A stretch of DNA of 64,000 bases, taken from assembly GCA_026874595.1 (NCBI GenBank), contig CM049317.1:54289118-54353117 (forward strand). The letters run 5' to 3'. Below are positions 10,559 through 21,830 of this stretch, in pieces (position 1 is the stretch's first letter; every line of letters begins with the position of its first letter). Origin of the DNA: Sipunculus nudus. Taxonomy: Eukaryota; Annelida; Sipuncula; Golfingiida; Sipunculidae. The notes below the pieces were generated by a model. That model was not told the origin of the DNA. It was given only the letters and a program-made list of their open reading frames with translations, and did not search any database. The translations under genes were made by a program, and so were the position numbers.

Positions 10559-10612
10559 GATCGGCCAAATTCGTGGGACAGAATTTGGACCGTAGTGGTC
10601 AAAATAGTCCCA
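10549..10612 (+). promoter_or_regulatory. -1 programmed frameshift signal between gag and pol
   Basis: The heptamer T TTA AAC (10549-10555) sits in the gag frame directly before the TAG stop (10556-10558). The -1 frame is pol and is open across the site. After a spacer of 6-7 nt, GGCCAAATTC (10563-10572) pairs with GAATTTGG-A-CC (10581-10591, one bulged A), leaving an 8-nt loop. C62-G92 can extend the stem by one pair. Six loop bases TGGGAC (10574-10579) can pair with GTCCCA (10607-10612), giving an H-type pseudoknot. This matches the known retroviral and coronaviral layout. The pairing was worked out by hand and not computed. Confidence 0.85.
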
Positions 10613-13600
10613 ATGTCAACCAGAAACTGATCGGTCAAGCAAGTGAAGTAGACATCATCGTCAATGATCAGCCATGTAAAGCCCTCTTAGACACCGGATC
10701 AATGGTTAGTACTATATGTGACTCTTTCTGTAACAAGCTAGGATTAGAGGTTTGGCCGCTGGAGGAGCTAATTCGACTAGAGGCAGCAGATGGGCAGTCA
10801 CTAGAGTACCTGGGTTATACAGAAATAGAACTGAAGGTAAAAGGTCTCCCACAGCTGAGCAGTGTCATCGTAGCCTTGGTTGTACCAGAAACTACTTACC
10901 GAAGCAGAGTTCCAGTGTTGATTGGCACCAATGTATTGCAGTTGAGCAGCAATGACGAGAGCATATTGGCTACCAACATTCCGAAACCGTGGAAACTAGC
11001 TTTTGGTAATCTATCGGAGAACCAGAGAACAGCTCATCAATCCGGTGCAATAGGTTCTGTGATAACGACAAAACCTATTCTTATACAGCCACACACCCGG
11101 CAACTGGTACAAGGACTTACCCATGCCACAAGAGGATACTGTAAACAGGTTCATGTACTTGCAGAAGGATCAATGACTTTACCAGGTGGGTTGGTTGTAT
11201 CTCCCGTGTTGCAGAAACTTGGAGCAAGGATGTCAGCACAACAAGTATATGTTGAGATTAATAACCACTCTGAGAAGGCGGTTGCCATATCAAGCAGAAG
11301 TAAGCTCTGTGATGTACATCAAGTGGAAGTGGTACCAGTGGATTCAACTCAGGAAAATAAAGACTCTCCCAGGGAGGAATTCCCGTATTCCTACCATGAG
11401 ATGCTCTCTGCCGAGCTAAACAAAGACCAGGTGACAGAAGTAGAACAACTCTTATCAAAATGGCGTGATGTGTTCTCCTTGCATGATCTAGACCTTGGGC
11501 AGACAGACTTGGTGAAACACAAGATCAAACTACAAGATGACCGACCATTCAAAGAAAGGCACCGAAGGATACCACCTGCTATGCTTGAAGAAGTCCGGAA
11601 ACATGTGCGGGAGATGTTAGATCTCGGAGTAATCAGGAAATCTGACAGTCCCTATACATCCAATGTCGTTCTGGTCAGGAAGAAAGACGGAACTCTCAGA
11701 TTTTGCATAGACTTTAGGCAACTTAACTCAGTGACAGTGAAGGATGCATACGCCCTTCCCCGAATTGAAGAAACTTTTGATAGTTTACATGGTTCCAAGT
11801 GGTTCAGCACCCTTGATCTGAAAAGTGCATATTGGCAGGTGGAAATAGAGGAACAAGATAAACCAAAGACAGCGTTTGCGGTAGGGCAGGTTGGGTTTTT
11901 TGAGTGCCAGCGCATGCCGTTCGGATTGACCAATGCACCAGCCACGTTCCAACGTCTAATGGAACAGTGCATGGGCGATCTACACTTGAATTCGTGTTTA
12001 CTGTATTTGGACGATATAGTTGTTTTCAGTCGGACGTATGAGGAACACATTGAGAGACTTGAGGCAGTGTTCAACCGGTTGAGGAACGCAGGCTTAAAGT
12101 TGAAGGCTTCTAAATGTAACTTCTTCCAGACGTCTATTAAGTACCGTGGACATGAAGTATCCGAAGAAGGAGTATCCCCCGATCCAGATAAGATTCGATG
12201 CGTTCGAGAGTGGCCGATACCAAGTAATGCCAAACAACTCCAGAGCTTTTTAGGTTTTGCAGGGTTCTACCGACGATTCATAAAGGATTTTTCTAAGATC
12301 GCCAAACCACTGTACGAGTTAACTCAAGGCGCTGGTGCTCACCGAAAGAAAACAAAGAAATCGACAGAATCAGGTAACAACATTTTCAGATGGGAAGATC
12401 GTCACCAAGCAGCATTTGAACAGCTTATTGAACTGTGTACCTCTGCACCCGTGCTTGCTTTCGCGAATTTTGCTAAACCGTTCTCTGTGCATGTGGATGC
12501 CAGTGGTGAGTCCTTGGGAGCAGCATTATATCAAAAACAACCGGATGGAACCGAACGGCCCATAGCTTTTGCCAGTCGAGGATTAAGGAACGCAGAAAAC
12601 CGGTACCCTGTTCACAAACTGGAATTTTTGGCGCTAAAATGGGCTATCACAAAGAAATTTCATGACTATTTGTATGGAAGCACGTTTACGGTGAAAACTG
12701 ACAACAATCCCTTGACGTATATCCTTACCTCAGCGAAGTTAGATGCAACAGGTCACCGATGGGTTTCAGCACTGGCCAACTATAACTTCACCATGGAATA
12801 CCGGTCTGGCCGACGAAACATCGATGCAGATTCGTTATCACGCATAAAATGGCCACAAGAGTGTCAGGTAATCGAAAATCAAGTCGTATCGGCCATTTTT
12901 AACACAGAAATGCCAACCAGTGGATTTGTAGAAATTTTATCTCTATCTGAGAATGCTGTACCTCTACTGGAGAATACAGTACTAAACCAAAGGTCAGTTT
13001 CTGATTGGGTGAAGCTCCAACGGAAAGACCCAGTTCTAAAAAGATGCATAGACATGCTAGAAGGAAACCCAACTATAACACCCGACAATGATCCATACTG
13101 GCGAGAGATGCGTAGTTTATGTCGGGGGAAGAAGCTGTGTCTACGAAATGGTGTATTGTACCGTCAGCGCCTGCAGAACAATGAGGTGTCTTTCCAATTA
13201 GTGCTCCCGTTCACCCACCGGAAGGAAGCAATAACCAGATGTCATGACCAGGTTGGCCACCCAGGACGTGATCGGACCATTGAACTTCTAAGAGGTAGAT
13301 TTTTCTGGCCCGGAATGTCGAATGACGTGGAAGAGTATGTAGCCCAATGTGGAAGGTGTGTTCGTCGAAAAAAACTTCTAAAACCACAAGCACCATTGGT
13401 CAGTATCAAAACGAGCCAACCCCTGGAACTGGTTTGTATGGACTTTCTTTCTATTGAAACGTCAAAAGGGGGATACGAGAATGTGCTAGTGGTTACAGAT
13501 CACTTCACCCGATACGCTCAAGCCTACCCTACCCGGAATCAGACCGCTTATACAACAGCTAAAACACTGTTCGACAACTTCATCATTCACTATGGGTTTC

Positions 13601-14883
13601 CATCAAAATTGCATAGTGACCAAGGACGACAGTTTGAAAGCAACACGATCAAACACCTGTGTGAGATAGCTGGTATTGCTAAATCACGGACCTCACCATA
13701 CCATCCGAGCGGGAACGGACAGTGTGAGCGGTTTAATCGTACGCTGTTGGACATGCTAGGCACACTCCAACCCGAAGAGAAAGCTGATTGGAAAAACTAC
13801 ATCGCTCCGATAGTCCATTCGTATAACTGTACTCCAAATGAAACAACTGGGTATGAACCATTTTACTTGATGTTCGGCAGACATCCACGTTTACCTGTAG
13901 ATGTAGCGTTTGGCACTGGCGTTAAACAGCAAAAACAAGGGTATGTCGAGAATCTGCGGAAGCGCTTGAGATTTGCATACGAGTTGGCTTCTAAGAACAT
14001 CAGCAAGGCCCAACAACGACAAAAACGGAATTACGATCTTCGAAGTAGAGGCGCCGTACTACAGCCAGGAGACAGGGTACTTATCCGTAATCTCGCTGTT
14101 AAAGGGAAACAGAAACTATGTGATCGATGGCAGGAAACCATCTATAAGGTCGTGCGTCAAATTAATGATGATGCCCCAGTATACGAACTTGAGGCCGAAT
14201 ATGGGATTGGACCAAGGAAAACATTGCACCGCAATCTGCTTCTCCCGATAGGATATCTGTCGCCAGATGCTTCAGAGAAGGACACGCCGAATAACACCGA
14301 ACATAGCACCAAGAAACGGCCAGTTACACCAAAGGCGACGTCAAAACGTTCAGATAAAACCAGAAAAGTTGATGTCATCTCCAGCTCTGATGAGGAAGAA
14401 TCTGAGGAGGAACCTATACGCATCATGCCGCAGCCAAAACCCAGGAGAAATCTCCCGTGTCCGCGGCTATCACCGAATCCCAACGTCCCGGAAAAACCAC
14501 AACCAACCCCTCGACGACACAGCGTGAGTGAGGCCCCGCCGGATGATCGCCCACTGATCGATCAGACGTCAACATCGGCAGAACCTAAAGGACCCGAGGG
14601 ATCGCGGGATGGTTTGGAGAGGGATGGTACCTCAGACCTAGAAGAAACCAACCATTGCACTGACGAAACCGCAGAAGAGCCGTGTACTATGGACCAGTCT
14701 GTTCCCAGTATTCCTAGACGTTCGAACCGTACCAAGAAGACGCCAATGTGGTATGATCCTTGTTCATATCAACAAACCTGTTGCTTACCATACCCAGAAC
14801 CCCGGGAACCTTCTGTCATTCAAAACCGTATAGTCGACCTAAAAAATCTAATAGATGCCCTTTCTCCATTGATGAATACATAA
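10573..14883 (+). CDS. pol: Pol polyprotein (protease, RT, RNase H, integrase)
   Basis: An intact frame of about 1,436 residues. Its first codon here is GTG, because it is probably made only by -1 frameshifting from gag; the frame is open back to 10543. Domains in order: aspartic protease with DTGS at 40-43; reverse transcriptase ~330-530 with YLDD at 478-481; RNase H ~635-760 with D642 in HVDASG; integrase HHCC zinc finger ~885-935 (H891, H896, CxxC); DDE core D957, D1016, E1052 with the expected 35-residue last spacing. The tail from ~1230 is basic and then has an acidic run SSSDEEESEEE (~1268), Pro-rich segments and a basic SNRTKKT motif; I see no chromodomain. All catalytic residues checked are present, so the element may be active. 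Confidence 0.95.
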   Translation: MGQNLDRSGQNSPNVNQKLIGQASEVDIIVNDQPCKALLDTGSMVSTICDSFCNKLGLEVWPLEELIRLEAADGQSLEYLGYTEIELKVKGLPQLSSVIVALVVPETTYRSRVPVLIGTNVLQLSSNDESILATNIPKPWKLAFGNLSENQRTAHQSGAIGSVITTKPILIQPHTRQLVQGLTHATRGYCKQVHVLAEGSMTLPGGLVVSPVLQKLGARMSAQQVYVEINNHSEKAVAISSRSKLCDVHQVEVVPVDSTQENKDSPREEFPYSYHEMLSAELNKDQVTEVEQLLSKWRDVFSLHDLDLGQTDLVKHKIKLQDDRPFKERHRRIPPAMLEEVRKHVREMLDLGVIRKSDSPYTSNVVLVRKKDGTLRFCIDFRQLNSVTVKDAYALPRIEETFDSLHGSKWFSTLDLKSAYWQVEIEEQDKPKTAFAVGQVGFFECQRMPFGLTNAPATFQRLMEQCMGDLHLNSCLLYLDDIVVFSRTYEEHIERLEAVFNRLRNAGLKLKASKCNFFQTSIKYRGHEVSEEGVSPDPDKIRCVREWPIPSNAKQLQSFLGFAGFYRRFIKDFSKIAKPLYELTQGAGAHRKKTKKSTESGNNIFRWEDRHQAAFEQLIELCTSAPVLAFANFAKPFSVHVDASGESLGAALYQKQPDGTERPIAFASRGLRNAENRYPVHKLEFLALKWAITKKFHDYLYGSTFTVKTDNNPLTYILTSAKLDATGHRWVSALANYNFTMEYRSGRRNIDADSLSRIKWPQECQVIENQVVSAIFNTEMPTSGFVEILSLSENAVPLLENTVLNQRSVSDWVKLQRKDPVLKRCIDMLEGNPTITPDNDPYWREMRSLCRGKKLCLRNGVLYRQRLQNNEVSFQLVLPFTHRKEAITRCHDQVGHPGRDRTIELLRGRFFWPGMSNDVEEYVAQCGRCVRRKKLLKPQAPLVSIKTSQPLELVCMDFLSIETSKGGYENVLVVTDHFTRYAQAYPTRNQTAYTTAKTLFDNFIIHYGFPSKLHSDQGRQFESNTIKHLCEIAGIAKSRTSPYHPSGNGQCERFNRTLLDMLGTLQPEEKADWKNYIAPIVHSYNCTPNETTGYEPFYLMFGRHPRLPVDVAFGTGVKQQKQGYVENLRKRLRFAYELASKNISKAQQRQKRNYDLRSRGAVLQPGDRVLIRNLAVKGKQKLCDRWQETIYKVVRQINDDAPVYELEAEYGIGPRKTLHRNLLLPIGYLSPDASEKDTPNNTEHSTKKRPVTPKATSKRSDKTRKVDVISSSDEEESEEEPIRIMPQPKPRRNLPCPRLSPNPNVPEKPQPTPRRHSVSEAPPDDRPLIDQTSTSAEPKGPEGSRDGLERDGTSDLEETNHCTDETAEEPCTMDQSVPSIPRRSNRTKKTPMWYDPCSYQQTCCLPYPEPREPSVIQNRIVDLKNLIDALSPLMNT

Positions 14884-15422
14884 TATGTATTTATATAATA
14901 CACTTATCTATTGAGGTATCCATAAAACAGTGATGACTAGCTGAAACTGCTAATATTTATATAACACTTCTTAAGACAATTTTAGGTACTCGGGCCCAAT
15001 GACACACTGATTATTATTGATATAGGCACATCACATACCCAATATCATATCAGCAAACAGCATGAGCGATTTTGTTATCCTTTAATGGATATTGCCATCG
15101 CTGAGGTATTGGCCTGACCATGCATACCTTATGTTCATGTGTCAAGTGGTCATGGTACGCTATATCATGATTTTGATGATCTAGAGTTATTTGATAATGT
15201 AATGTTGTTGTAAGATGATCCAGTTTGTAAATAATAATATGCAAGCACCTATCAAGTAGACGATGTTGTAATGATACTTATAACCCACCGATATCATTGC
15301 TTGGGGTTAGTGATGCTGACTTCGTTTAACGTACACAAACAACTGACATATATTGTTGGATGTTGCATTTATTATATGGGAGTATGAATTAATCGTATTT
15401 AATGTCGGGACGACATTTTCTC
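14884..15422 (+). other. 3' non-coding region of the gypsy element
   Basis: About 0.54 kb between the pol stop and the polypurine tract. No envelope or other frame is supported; the frames on the minus strand here are chance. Confidence 0.6.
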
Positions 15423-15436
15423 AGGAGGGGGGAAAA
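15423..15436 (+). promoter_or_regulatory. Polypurine tract
   Basis: AGGAGGGGGGAAAA lies directly before the 3' LTR and would prime plus-strand synthesis. Confidence 0.9.
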
Positions 15437-16453
15437 TGTGACCGGGTGCACTGCCGTTAGTTTAGTTTGTTTCATATTTGATGTGATATGCATACATTGT
15501 GTGCACCCTGTGTCTGTATTGGTCAGAGAGTAGCGCGCCAACTTGTAATCCTTCTCGGAGCATAGCACCTGGGTTGTCACCTTTGACCTGTTAATTAATA
15601 TCCGTCATTTTATGTTTTTCATGCAGTAACAAGGCATACGTACATAAAAGTTGCCATAATAAGCGTTATATGCAATATCGGAAACGTATCCAGTACTTAC
15701 ACGTTTTTGTTCAACATTGATTTAATTTGCTCCGTTGTTTCGTAATATTGTCCATTGACATGTTAATTATGTACCTGGTTTTGCCGCCAAGTTTCCGTCC
15801 AGCGTCACTTGGCAGACAACCGTTGAACTGGAGAGTTCAGTTTTTGTATATTTCTTGTCTCTCATTCCAGGTATGTAATTATCAGTGTATTTCCTGATTT
15901 AATTATTGTGTTAATGTAAACACAACCCAGAACGTTATTCTATTTTCAAAGTCATGATAACGATGTTGTAGATGTATTATTTGTTGTAGTAATCTTGCAT
16001 CACTCCGAAGTTCTATTTTTCCTGGTAATAACGATATCATAGACGTATTATTTGCTGTAGTAATCTTGCTGTAGTAATATTTTGCTAAGTTTGGTCAGAA
16101 AGGTAGCCTGATCACTGACATTTTTCATATACTTGCCAGCGCAGTGTATTATGATGGCGAGGTGTCGCTGTAAATACTGTACATTCTGTAACTGAGGCAT
16201 ATTTCGTAATTATGTATTATTTTGTAAGTCAGCAGGTCTGATCCTGTGCATTTTAAATTGTAAATATGACTTGGCAGACAACCGTTGAACTGGAGAGTTC
16301 AGTTTTTGTATATTTCTTGTCTCTCATTCCAGCACAGTAAAAACTGTAAAGCACGCTGTGTTGTGCCTTGGATGAGGTCAGACGTCTGTGTGTGTGCGCC
16401 CCCACGACCCCAGTATTTTCCATTCTGCCACTGATGTGACAAATACTGCTACA
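15437..16453 (+). repeat. 3' LTR of the gypsy element
   Basis: 1,017 bp, starting TGTGACCGGG and ending CTGCTACA. Differences from the 5' LTR noticed by eye: a G for A near the start, a C for A in 'gcataCattg', a C for T in 'cgtcCagcg' and an A for T in 'ccgAagttc'. Confidence 0.95.
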
Positions 16454-17819
16454 ACAAAGTGGCTATGTTTACAGTCAGATATTGCGTGGTGAGATCAGGG
16501 ACGCATAGGATAATCGGCAGCAAATTTTATGACCCCGCAGTCGAGCGAATAATATGCAGCTTCGCAATATGTGAAAGATCAACCGTGAAATGATAAAGTG
16601 ACACGATATTTACCGCTTCACCCTAATAAGTCATCGATCAGACATACACATTTCCTGGGACGGACATTTGGTCCATATGGTATACTAGGCCTATGTTTAC
16701 CTTGAAGCCCTGGTCAGTGATGATGTTAACATTGGCGGACCAGGATGGGACCCGAGGGCATAGATTTTCGAAGATCTTTTACATATATTATTATTTTTGT
16801 TAACCTTTAAAGGATAGATTGGTTTATGGAAATGTGAAAGATTAATAAAATATATGTTTTAAGGCAAGGAGGCTGGTTCTAAAGAAAGAAACGGGAATGT
16901 CCATACATCGTTAGTTGATTAAGCGGAACCAAGGTGGTCCAGACCCCCCCCCCCCCCCCCTTTCAGCCGTCGCAAGCTTTTTCAATGGTTTCTGAACAAT
17001 TTGTGGAACCCAAAACACATATTTTCACAGTTACCGACCATGCACGTGGGTCACAGACTGGGTCAACTGTGAGGCTAAACATGCTTAAATCTATCACCGA
17101 CAGCAGGGGTTATTCATGTGCACAATAGTCCTTAATCCTTTGCTAAGAGGTTTCTGTATCAGGTGGTGTTTGTGTACGCAAGTATTCCGATCAATGCCGA
17201 GGTGGGTTCGGCTGTTCTCGGTGCATGGTAGCCTCCACGCATTTCAGAAACCACGAAATTTTACTCAAAATGATGTGATCATTAAAAATTATTTATTGTC
17301 ATATTTGTGATATCACTGCGGGGAAAATAATCTTTAAAATGAGGCAAGGCACAGTGTCATACGCAACGCGGTTTCAGAGAACATTGGTAACAAAGGTGGA
17401 CTGAATTCCTTTTATATGTAAAAGATTAGATAAAATTTTAGACTTGAGTCCCATTTAAGAATTTAATATGAAATATTATATTTAAACTTAGTTTAGAAAT
17501 AAATTTTACTGGAAAAAAATAACTTATTTTCTAAAACCTTACATTAAATGGTTATATATTTTGAATGTGATTAAGAATATATATAATTAAAATGTGTCAT
17601 ACAGACTATAAAAATGTATTATATGTCACCCCCACCCTCCCGATTATAAAACAAAAAAAAATGCTAAATCAAACAAAATTATACTCATTTATAAAAGACA
17701 CCAGAGTGACATCTGCTGGAATACAAAATTTTAGGGTTACAAAATGACAGGGTCCAACGTGACAGGGGTCTTACATTTGTGCTGTGAACTTGGGCTTTCC
17801 TCGAAGGTAAGTTGTTTTT

Positions 17820-17870
<51 letters not shown>

Positions 17871-18249
17871 ACGTTGATAAATGTAATAATTTCCAATTTA
17901 CACATTGTTTCACAGATGGCGGATAGACTATTGGAACAACAGTCGCCTAATCGCAAAAATTATTATTTATAAAATAACTTGTTGATGTTTCTTCATGTAG
18001 GGTAAAACAATTGTGAAATACAAATGTATTAAACTGAATTAAATACATAAGACCGAAACAAAAGCAACTAGTCCCACCACATAAATCAACGTTCACAATC
18101 GATTAAACGGTATCAAAAGGCTAAACAAATCAACGGATCACGTAATCGTGACGAGCATAAATTTTGTTACGGAGATAAAAAAATCAGATTCCGCAACACT
18201 AGGCAGCGTGAAATTTCAAGGGGAATGAATAAAGAAGTCAGTTTTTTTT
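16454..18249. other. Unit A spacer right of the gypsy element, no gene seen
   Basis: Contains a run of Cs at ~16946-16960 and a GT tract at 17822-17867. A segment at 16,625-16,690 ('ataagtcatcga.cagacat', 'ggacggac') is similar to 50,145-50,210 in gene 2 intron 2. Frames across the GT tract code only for Cys-Val or His-Thr repeats. Confidence 0.4.
17822..17867. repeat. (GT)n microsatellite
   Basis: About 22 GT units. Confidence 0.95.
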
Positions 18250-18960
18250 TGTTTACAAATAATTATAATTTATCCTTAGAACAATCCTAACATTACAATA
18301 CACTAATTTTTACTGAATCAACACAATTACACAGTATAACAATAATAAATATGTACAGTACCAGAGTTTCCGGATCCTAGGCTTTGATTTCTGGATACCA
18401 CCACTGTCATAGTTCAACAAGAGTATTTTAACACAAATATTCCAGATGAACAGTTCATGTTAATTTTCTTAGAGAATAGTCCGATTTAATCGCGAAAACA
18501 ATCTGTTGTAATCCAAAAGTGAAGTTCTGGTAATAATCCCAAAGGCAAACTGAAGACAATCCGTATATAAAGTCTGTATAAAATCCGTTGAAGATCTGTA
18601 AGTTCTGCAATTATCGGAAAGGTAAAAAAACACTGACTAGAGAGTCATACTCTTCCGCGTCCGCTGGTATTTTTCTCCCCGCCGGCTGTAAACAAAGCCC
18701 CTATTTATAGCTTTATAGAAGCTCAGAAACTTCCATATTAACAAACATTCCAAAGAACACAACAATACACACGCGCCCACAGCGCCTGAACAGACCCGAA
18801 AACTCTGGGTTACAGTGAGCGCTGTGTTTACACTCCGCGAGAGTTCAGCGAGTGCGGCTCCCACAGCAGCGCACAGGGTCTGCGCTTAACACGAATCAGA
18901 ATGCCTAGCACATGCCAAACTATGTAATACCCCGCGCATAACAAACAGATATATGTTACA
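18250..18960 (-). mobile_element. Probable solo LTR
   Basis: On the reverse strand this 711-bp block begins TGTAACATATATC and ends TTTGTAAACA, i.e. TG...CA. A strong TATA box (CTATAAATAGGGGC, plus positions 18697-18710) is followed by a GC-richer start-like region and then an AT-rich tail. I see no matching second LTR in the window and no clear target duplication (left flank T-run, right flank ATAAT). So the call rests on termini and promoter layout only. Confidence 0.4.
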
Positions 18961-21763
18961 ATAATCAGATGTGTGAAATGCTGTATAAGCTTATTCTTTA
19001 TCCTCTGTTGACCAGCTTATTAATATCTTCTCCGTGAACGGTCGTTTTCTATTTGTATACTGTGCAAATAAAATATTATAATGACAGGCCTTATTTCCAC
19101 ATCCCCTTATGAAAAAGCCTAGTTCAGTCTGAGCATTTTGAAAGTAATAGTGATAAAAATCTAATGCTCTCTCTATTTCAGTTATAAACAAGTCTAAATT
19201 ATTGCATTTTAAAACAGTCCTCTTTTTGTCTTCCTTGGATAGATTCGGCTACTTTACAAATTATCTCTAACGGGGAATAAAAACAAGTACTTCCTAATAT
19301 AACAGTTACCCTTGATGTAACCATGACAATTTTTTGCGGGGTTTTGTTGATATGTTTTTAATAACAGAGTAAAACTGTTATATTCAATGAGAATGGAGTA
19401 TCGCGGGTCTTTACAAGATTGAAACGTGTAACACTCCGTGTCGGATCATTTTTTTTTTGGCCCTGTGTCAACTGCCGGGCTGCGATGAATGCGCCGCAAG
19501 CTATTGCAAGCGGTACACGGTAGGTAGGTGGAAGAAGTTATGAAGTATATCACTTATCGCAATCACTGCGACAGGAGTGTAAGGAAGCTTTATTTTCATC
19601 TCATAATACACCATGGGTCTTTTGCAATATCATTCAACCGGACGTAAGCCCAGTAGCACCCTTCCGCCAGAGGTCGTTTCTATTCGAAACAAATCTCTTC
19701 TGTTTGGGCACTGTGGGAGGAACCGAACTACTTGGCAAGTGTAGCCTGGTACCAAATTATCTTAAATTATTTAACAGGAAATTAACAGACGGACGATGAA
19801 CCATAACTACAGCACATATACCGGGTAACTTATCAGCTTGTAGTCTGACGTCAGCTGAGTTAAATTTGTGGGTTACCTTAACTTGCTGAAGTTCAGCCCC
19901 ATATTTATTATGCACCTGTAGTCCGTCCAAGTACCTTTGTCCGCATGTTTTTCTGGGATAATTTTTTATACATGTTAAGCAATGTGTTTACCTTTCTTGT
20001 CCATATGTTGCTGGAGCTAATCCGCCGACTGCCTGCGTAAAGAGTAATGCCTTAAGCTAACCTTGCTTTGATTTTGGATGAGATATATAATCCAAAACAT
20101 GACAAAACAAGTTACAGGGTTTGCTACGTATTCCTTGTCTGAGAACTGATTATAAACAATCCAGTCAAACTAATGACTTTAGTCAATTGAAGGTGATGCG
20201 CGACCGATCACTGTGACGTCTTTGTTACGTCACCGTTGTCTAACAAACACAAAACGCAGCCATAGCATGGAAATGTACCATGGAGGAATGTACTGTCCAG
20301 CAGTGCCGGGATTGGTGGAAAAACGCCATCCACGCTATTTCAGCATAAATGTACGCAAAAGAGTCTCAAAGTAAATACGTTTTACAAGATATATAACGAC
20401 TTTACACAAAACTGGCGGAATATCTGTTCAACTACTTCAGGCCAAAGGGCATTTTTTAAAGAATATTCTTTAAAAAAATTATCGTTAAAAAAACATGCGG
20501 ACAACAGTTTTGGGACCGCATACCGAATATTTGTCAAAAGTATGAATGGACCGGGAAAAAAATCATGCTACCAAATGACACAGACCACATCGATTCCTTC
20601 TCATAAATCATTTATTCACCATGAAACATTTATAATCCAATGCATTTTAACGGACGGCATTGTTTACTTTTCACCATTATTGTATTTCCGCTGTCAGCGT
20701 ACATATTGATGCCACGCGATGCACTGTGGGGGGTCAGATTTCGACTCTAACATTCCCCTGACAGCAGTGTCGTACTCTTGAGAGTCCGAGTCTGCGCAGT
20801 ATGGCCGAGTAGCAGGCCTAAGTACTTTAGTTACAATTGTGACGTCATAATGGTTACCATAATGATACACATATGGCCCTGGGCTTAAAGCAACAACATG
20901 AATTAAGTCACCTCATTGAAACAGACCCCGAACCCACAGACATTTTTAATTTTCAAGTCTTACATTGATATATATTTTTGGGGGGAGGGGTTCGTTCCCA
21001 TGCCCCATTAGCTTATAACCCTGTTTGACCGATTTAGACTGCAGTCTCACATTTTATCAAAGTCACCTGTTGTTAAAATATAGGTTGATTTTGAGGAATT
21101 CCTTGTACTGCCATGAGATCGATTGCATTACTTAACAAAGCACAGAAGAAAGTAAGAAAAATTGATATTGTGATGATAATATCGCTGTGGAATTTCAGTG
21201 GAACCTGTCTAAAGTACTGTCCTGTCTCATAATACCACCTGTGGATTAAGGAAACTTTTCATCAGTCCTACAGGTGGTCATATTACATAGGTTACATGCG
21301 AAGCCTGGCAAACAGCGTTCGGATCTTGATTTCCGACATTGAAAGATATATGATAACATATCGTGCGATGTTGGCTCATTTTTGGCATTAGGGAGCACAC
21401 AATAATACCTGTCGCTGGGTGCTGCCCTGGCAGTAGCTATTTTTGCCTCCGCAAGGAGGTTGTACGTCCATATCCGTTTGTATATGTGTGTGTGTTTGTG
21501 TGTGCGTTTGTTTTCAACATAACTCACGCAATCATGAACGGAATCCAATAAAATATCCAGGGCACCTCGGGAATGGTCTACTTCTTGCTGCCCTGCTGCT
21601 ACCAAATATGGCAATAGCGTGCTGTGATTCGTCATGTGAATGACCCGCTCATTAAGACAGGAATTAGTCCGAAGCAGGAAACACTGGCGGATTATAGCGA
21701 TGTGTGGCCAGATCTGTGTGTGGCGGGTAAGGAGACTGCTGTATCTAACAAACCTTAGCGGTC
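18961..21763 (+). other. Upstream region of gene 1, paralogous to 37,690-42,379
   Basis: Collinear matches to the region upstream of gene 2 include 19105-19200 with 37,695-37,790 ('gcattttgaaagtaa'), 19405-19520 with 37,975-38,085 ('gctgcgatgaatgc'), 20,880-21,100 with 38,240-38,430 and 21,368-21,430 with 39,494-39,560. The last 160 bp before the start codon match 42,220-42,379 closely and are the likely promoter. I see no TATA box. A block at 20,650-20,810 matches 31,195-31,400 in inverted orientation. A dispersed repeat lies at 21,440-21,575. Confidence 0.55.
21440..21575. repeat. Dispersed repeat with GT core, copy 2
   Basis: Same module order as at 2976-3175: 'gcaaggaggttgtacgtcc', GT-rich core, 'ataactcacgcaatcatgaacggaat'. 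It lies about 190 bp upstream of the gene 1 start. Confidence 0.5.
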
Positions 21764-21830
21764 ATGATGAATCTACAGATCGTCTTTATTCTCATATTGA
21801 GTTGTCAAGGACAGGTCTACACATGGATAC
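21764..21830 (+). CDS. Gene 1, exon 1: signal peptide
   Basis: ATG at 21764 opens 22 codons plus one base (MMNLQIVFILIL, then SCQGQVYTWI) and ends at donor C|GTAAGT, phase 1. The hydrophobic core and the small residues near the end fit a cleaved signal peptide, so the product should be secreted. The start was chosen because gene 2 keeps an ATG at the same place (42380) within a conserved upstream region. Confidence 0.75.

Larger units (their letters stand above)
5605..16453 (+). mobile_element. Full-length Ty3/gypsy LTR retrotransposon
   Basis: The element is 10,849 bp. It has two 1,017-bp LTRs (TG...CA), a tRNA-Lys primer site, a long leader, intact gag and pol frames, and a polypurine tract. 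The pol order is protease, RT, RNase H, integrase, which is the Ty3/gypsy order. There is no envelope-like frame between pol and the 3' LTR. By eye the LTRs differ at only about four positions, so it is a young insertion. The flanks are actaa on the left and acaaa on the right, a 5-bp target duplication with one mismatch. It sits in unit A of the lectin-gene duplication and accounts for most of that unit's extra spacer. Confidence 0.95.

Noticed and set aside
11652-12233. 193-residue minus-strand frame inside pol
   Set aside because: Shadow of the RT domain; no motif of its own.
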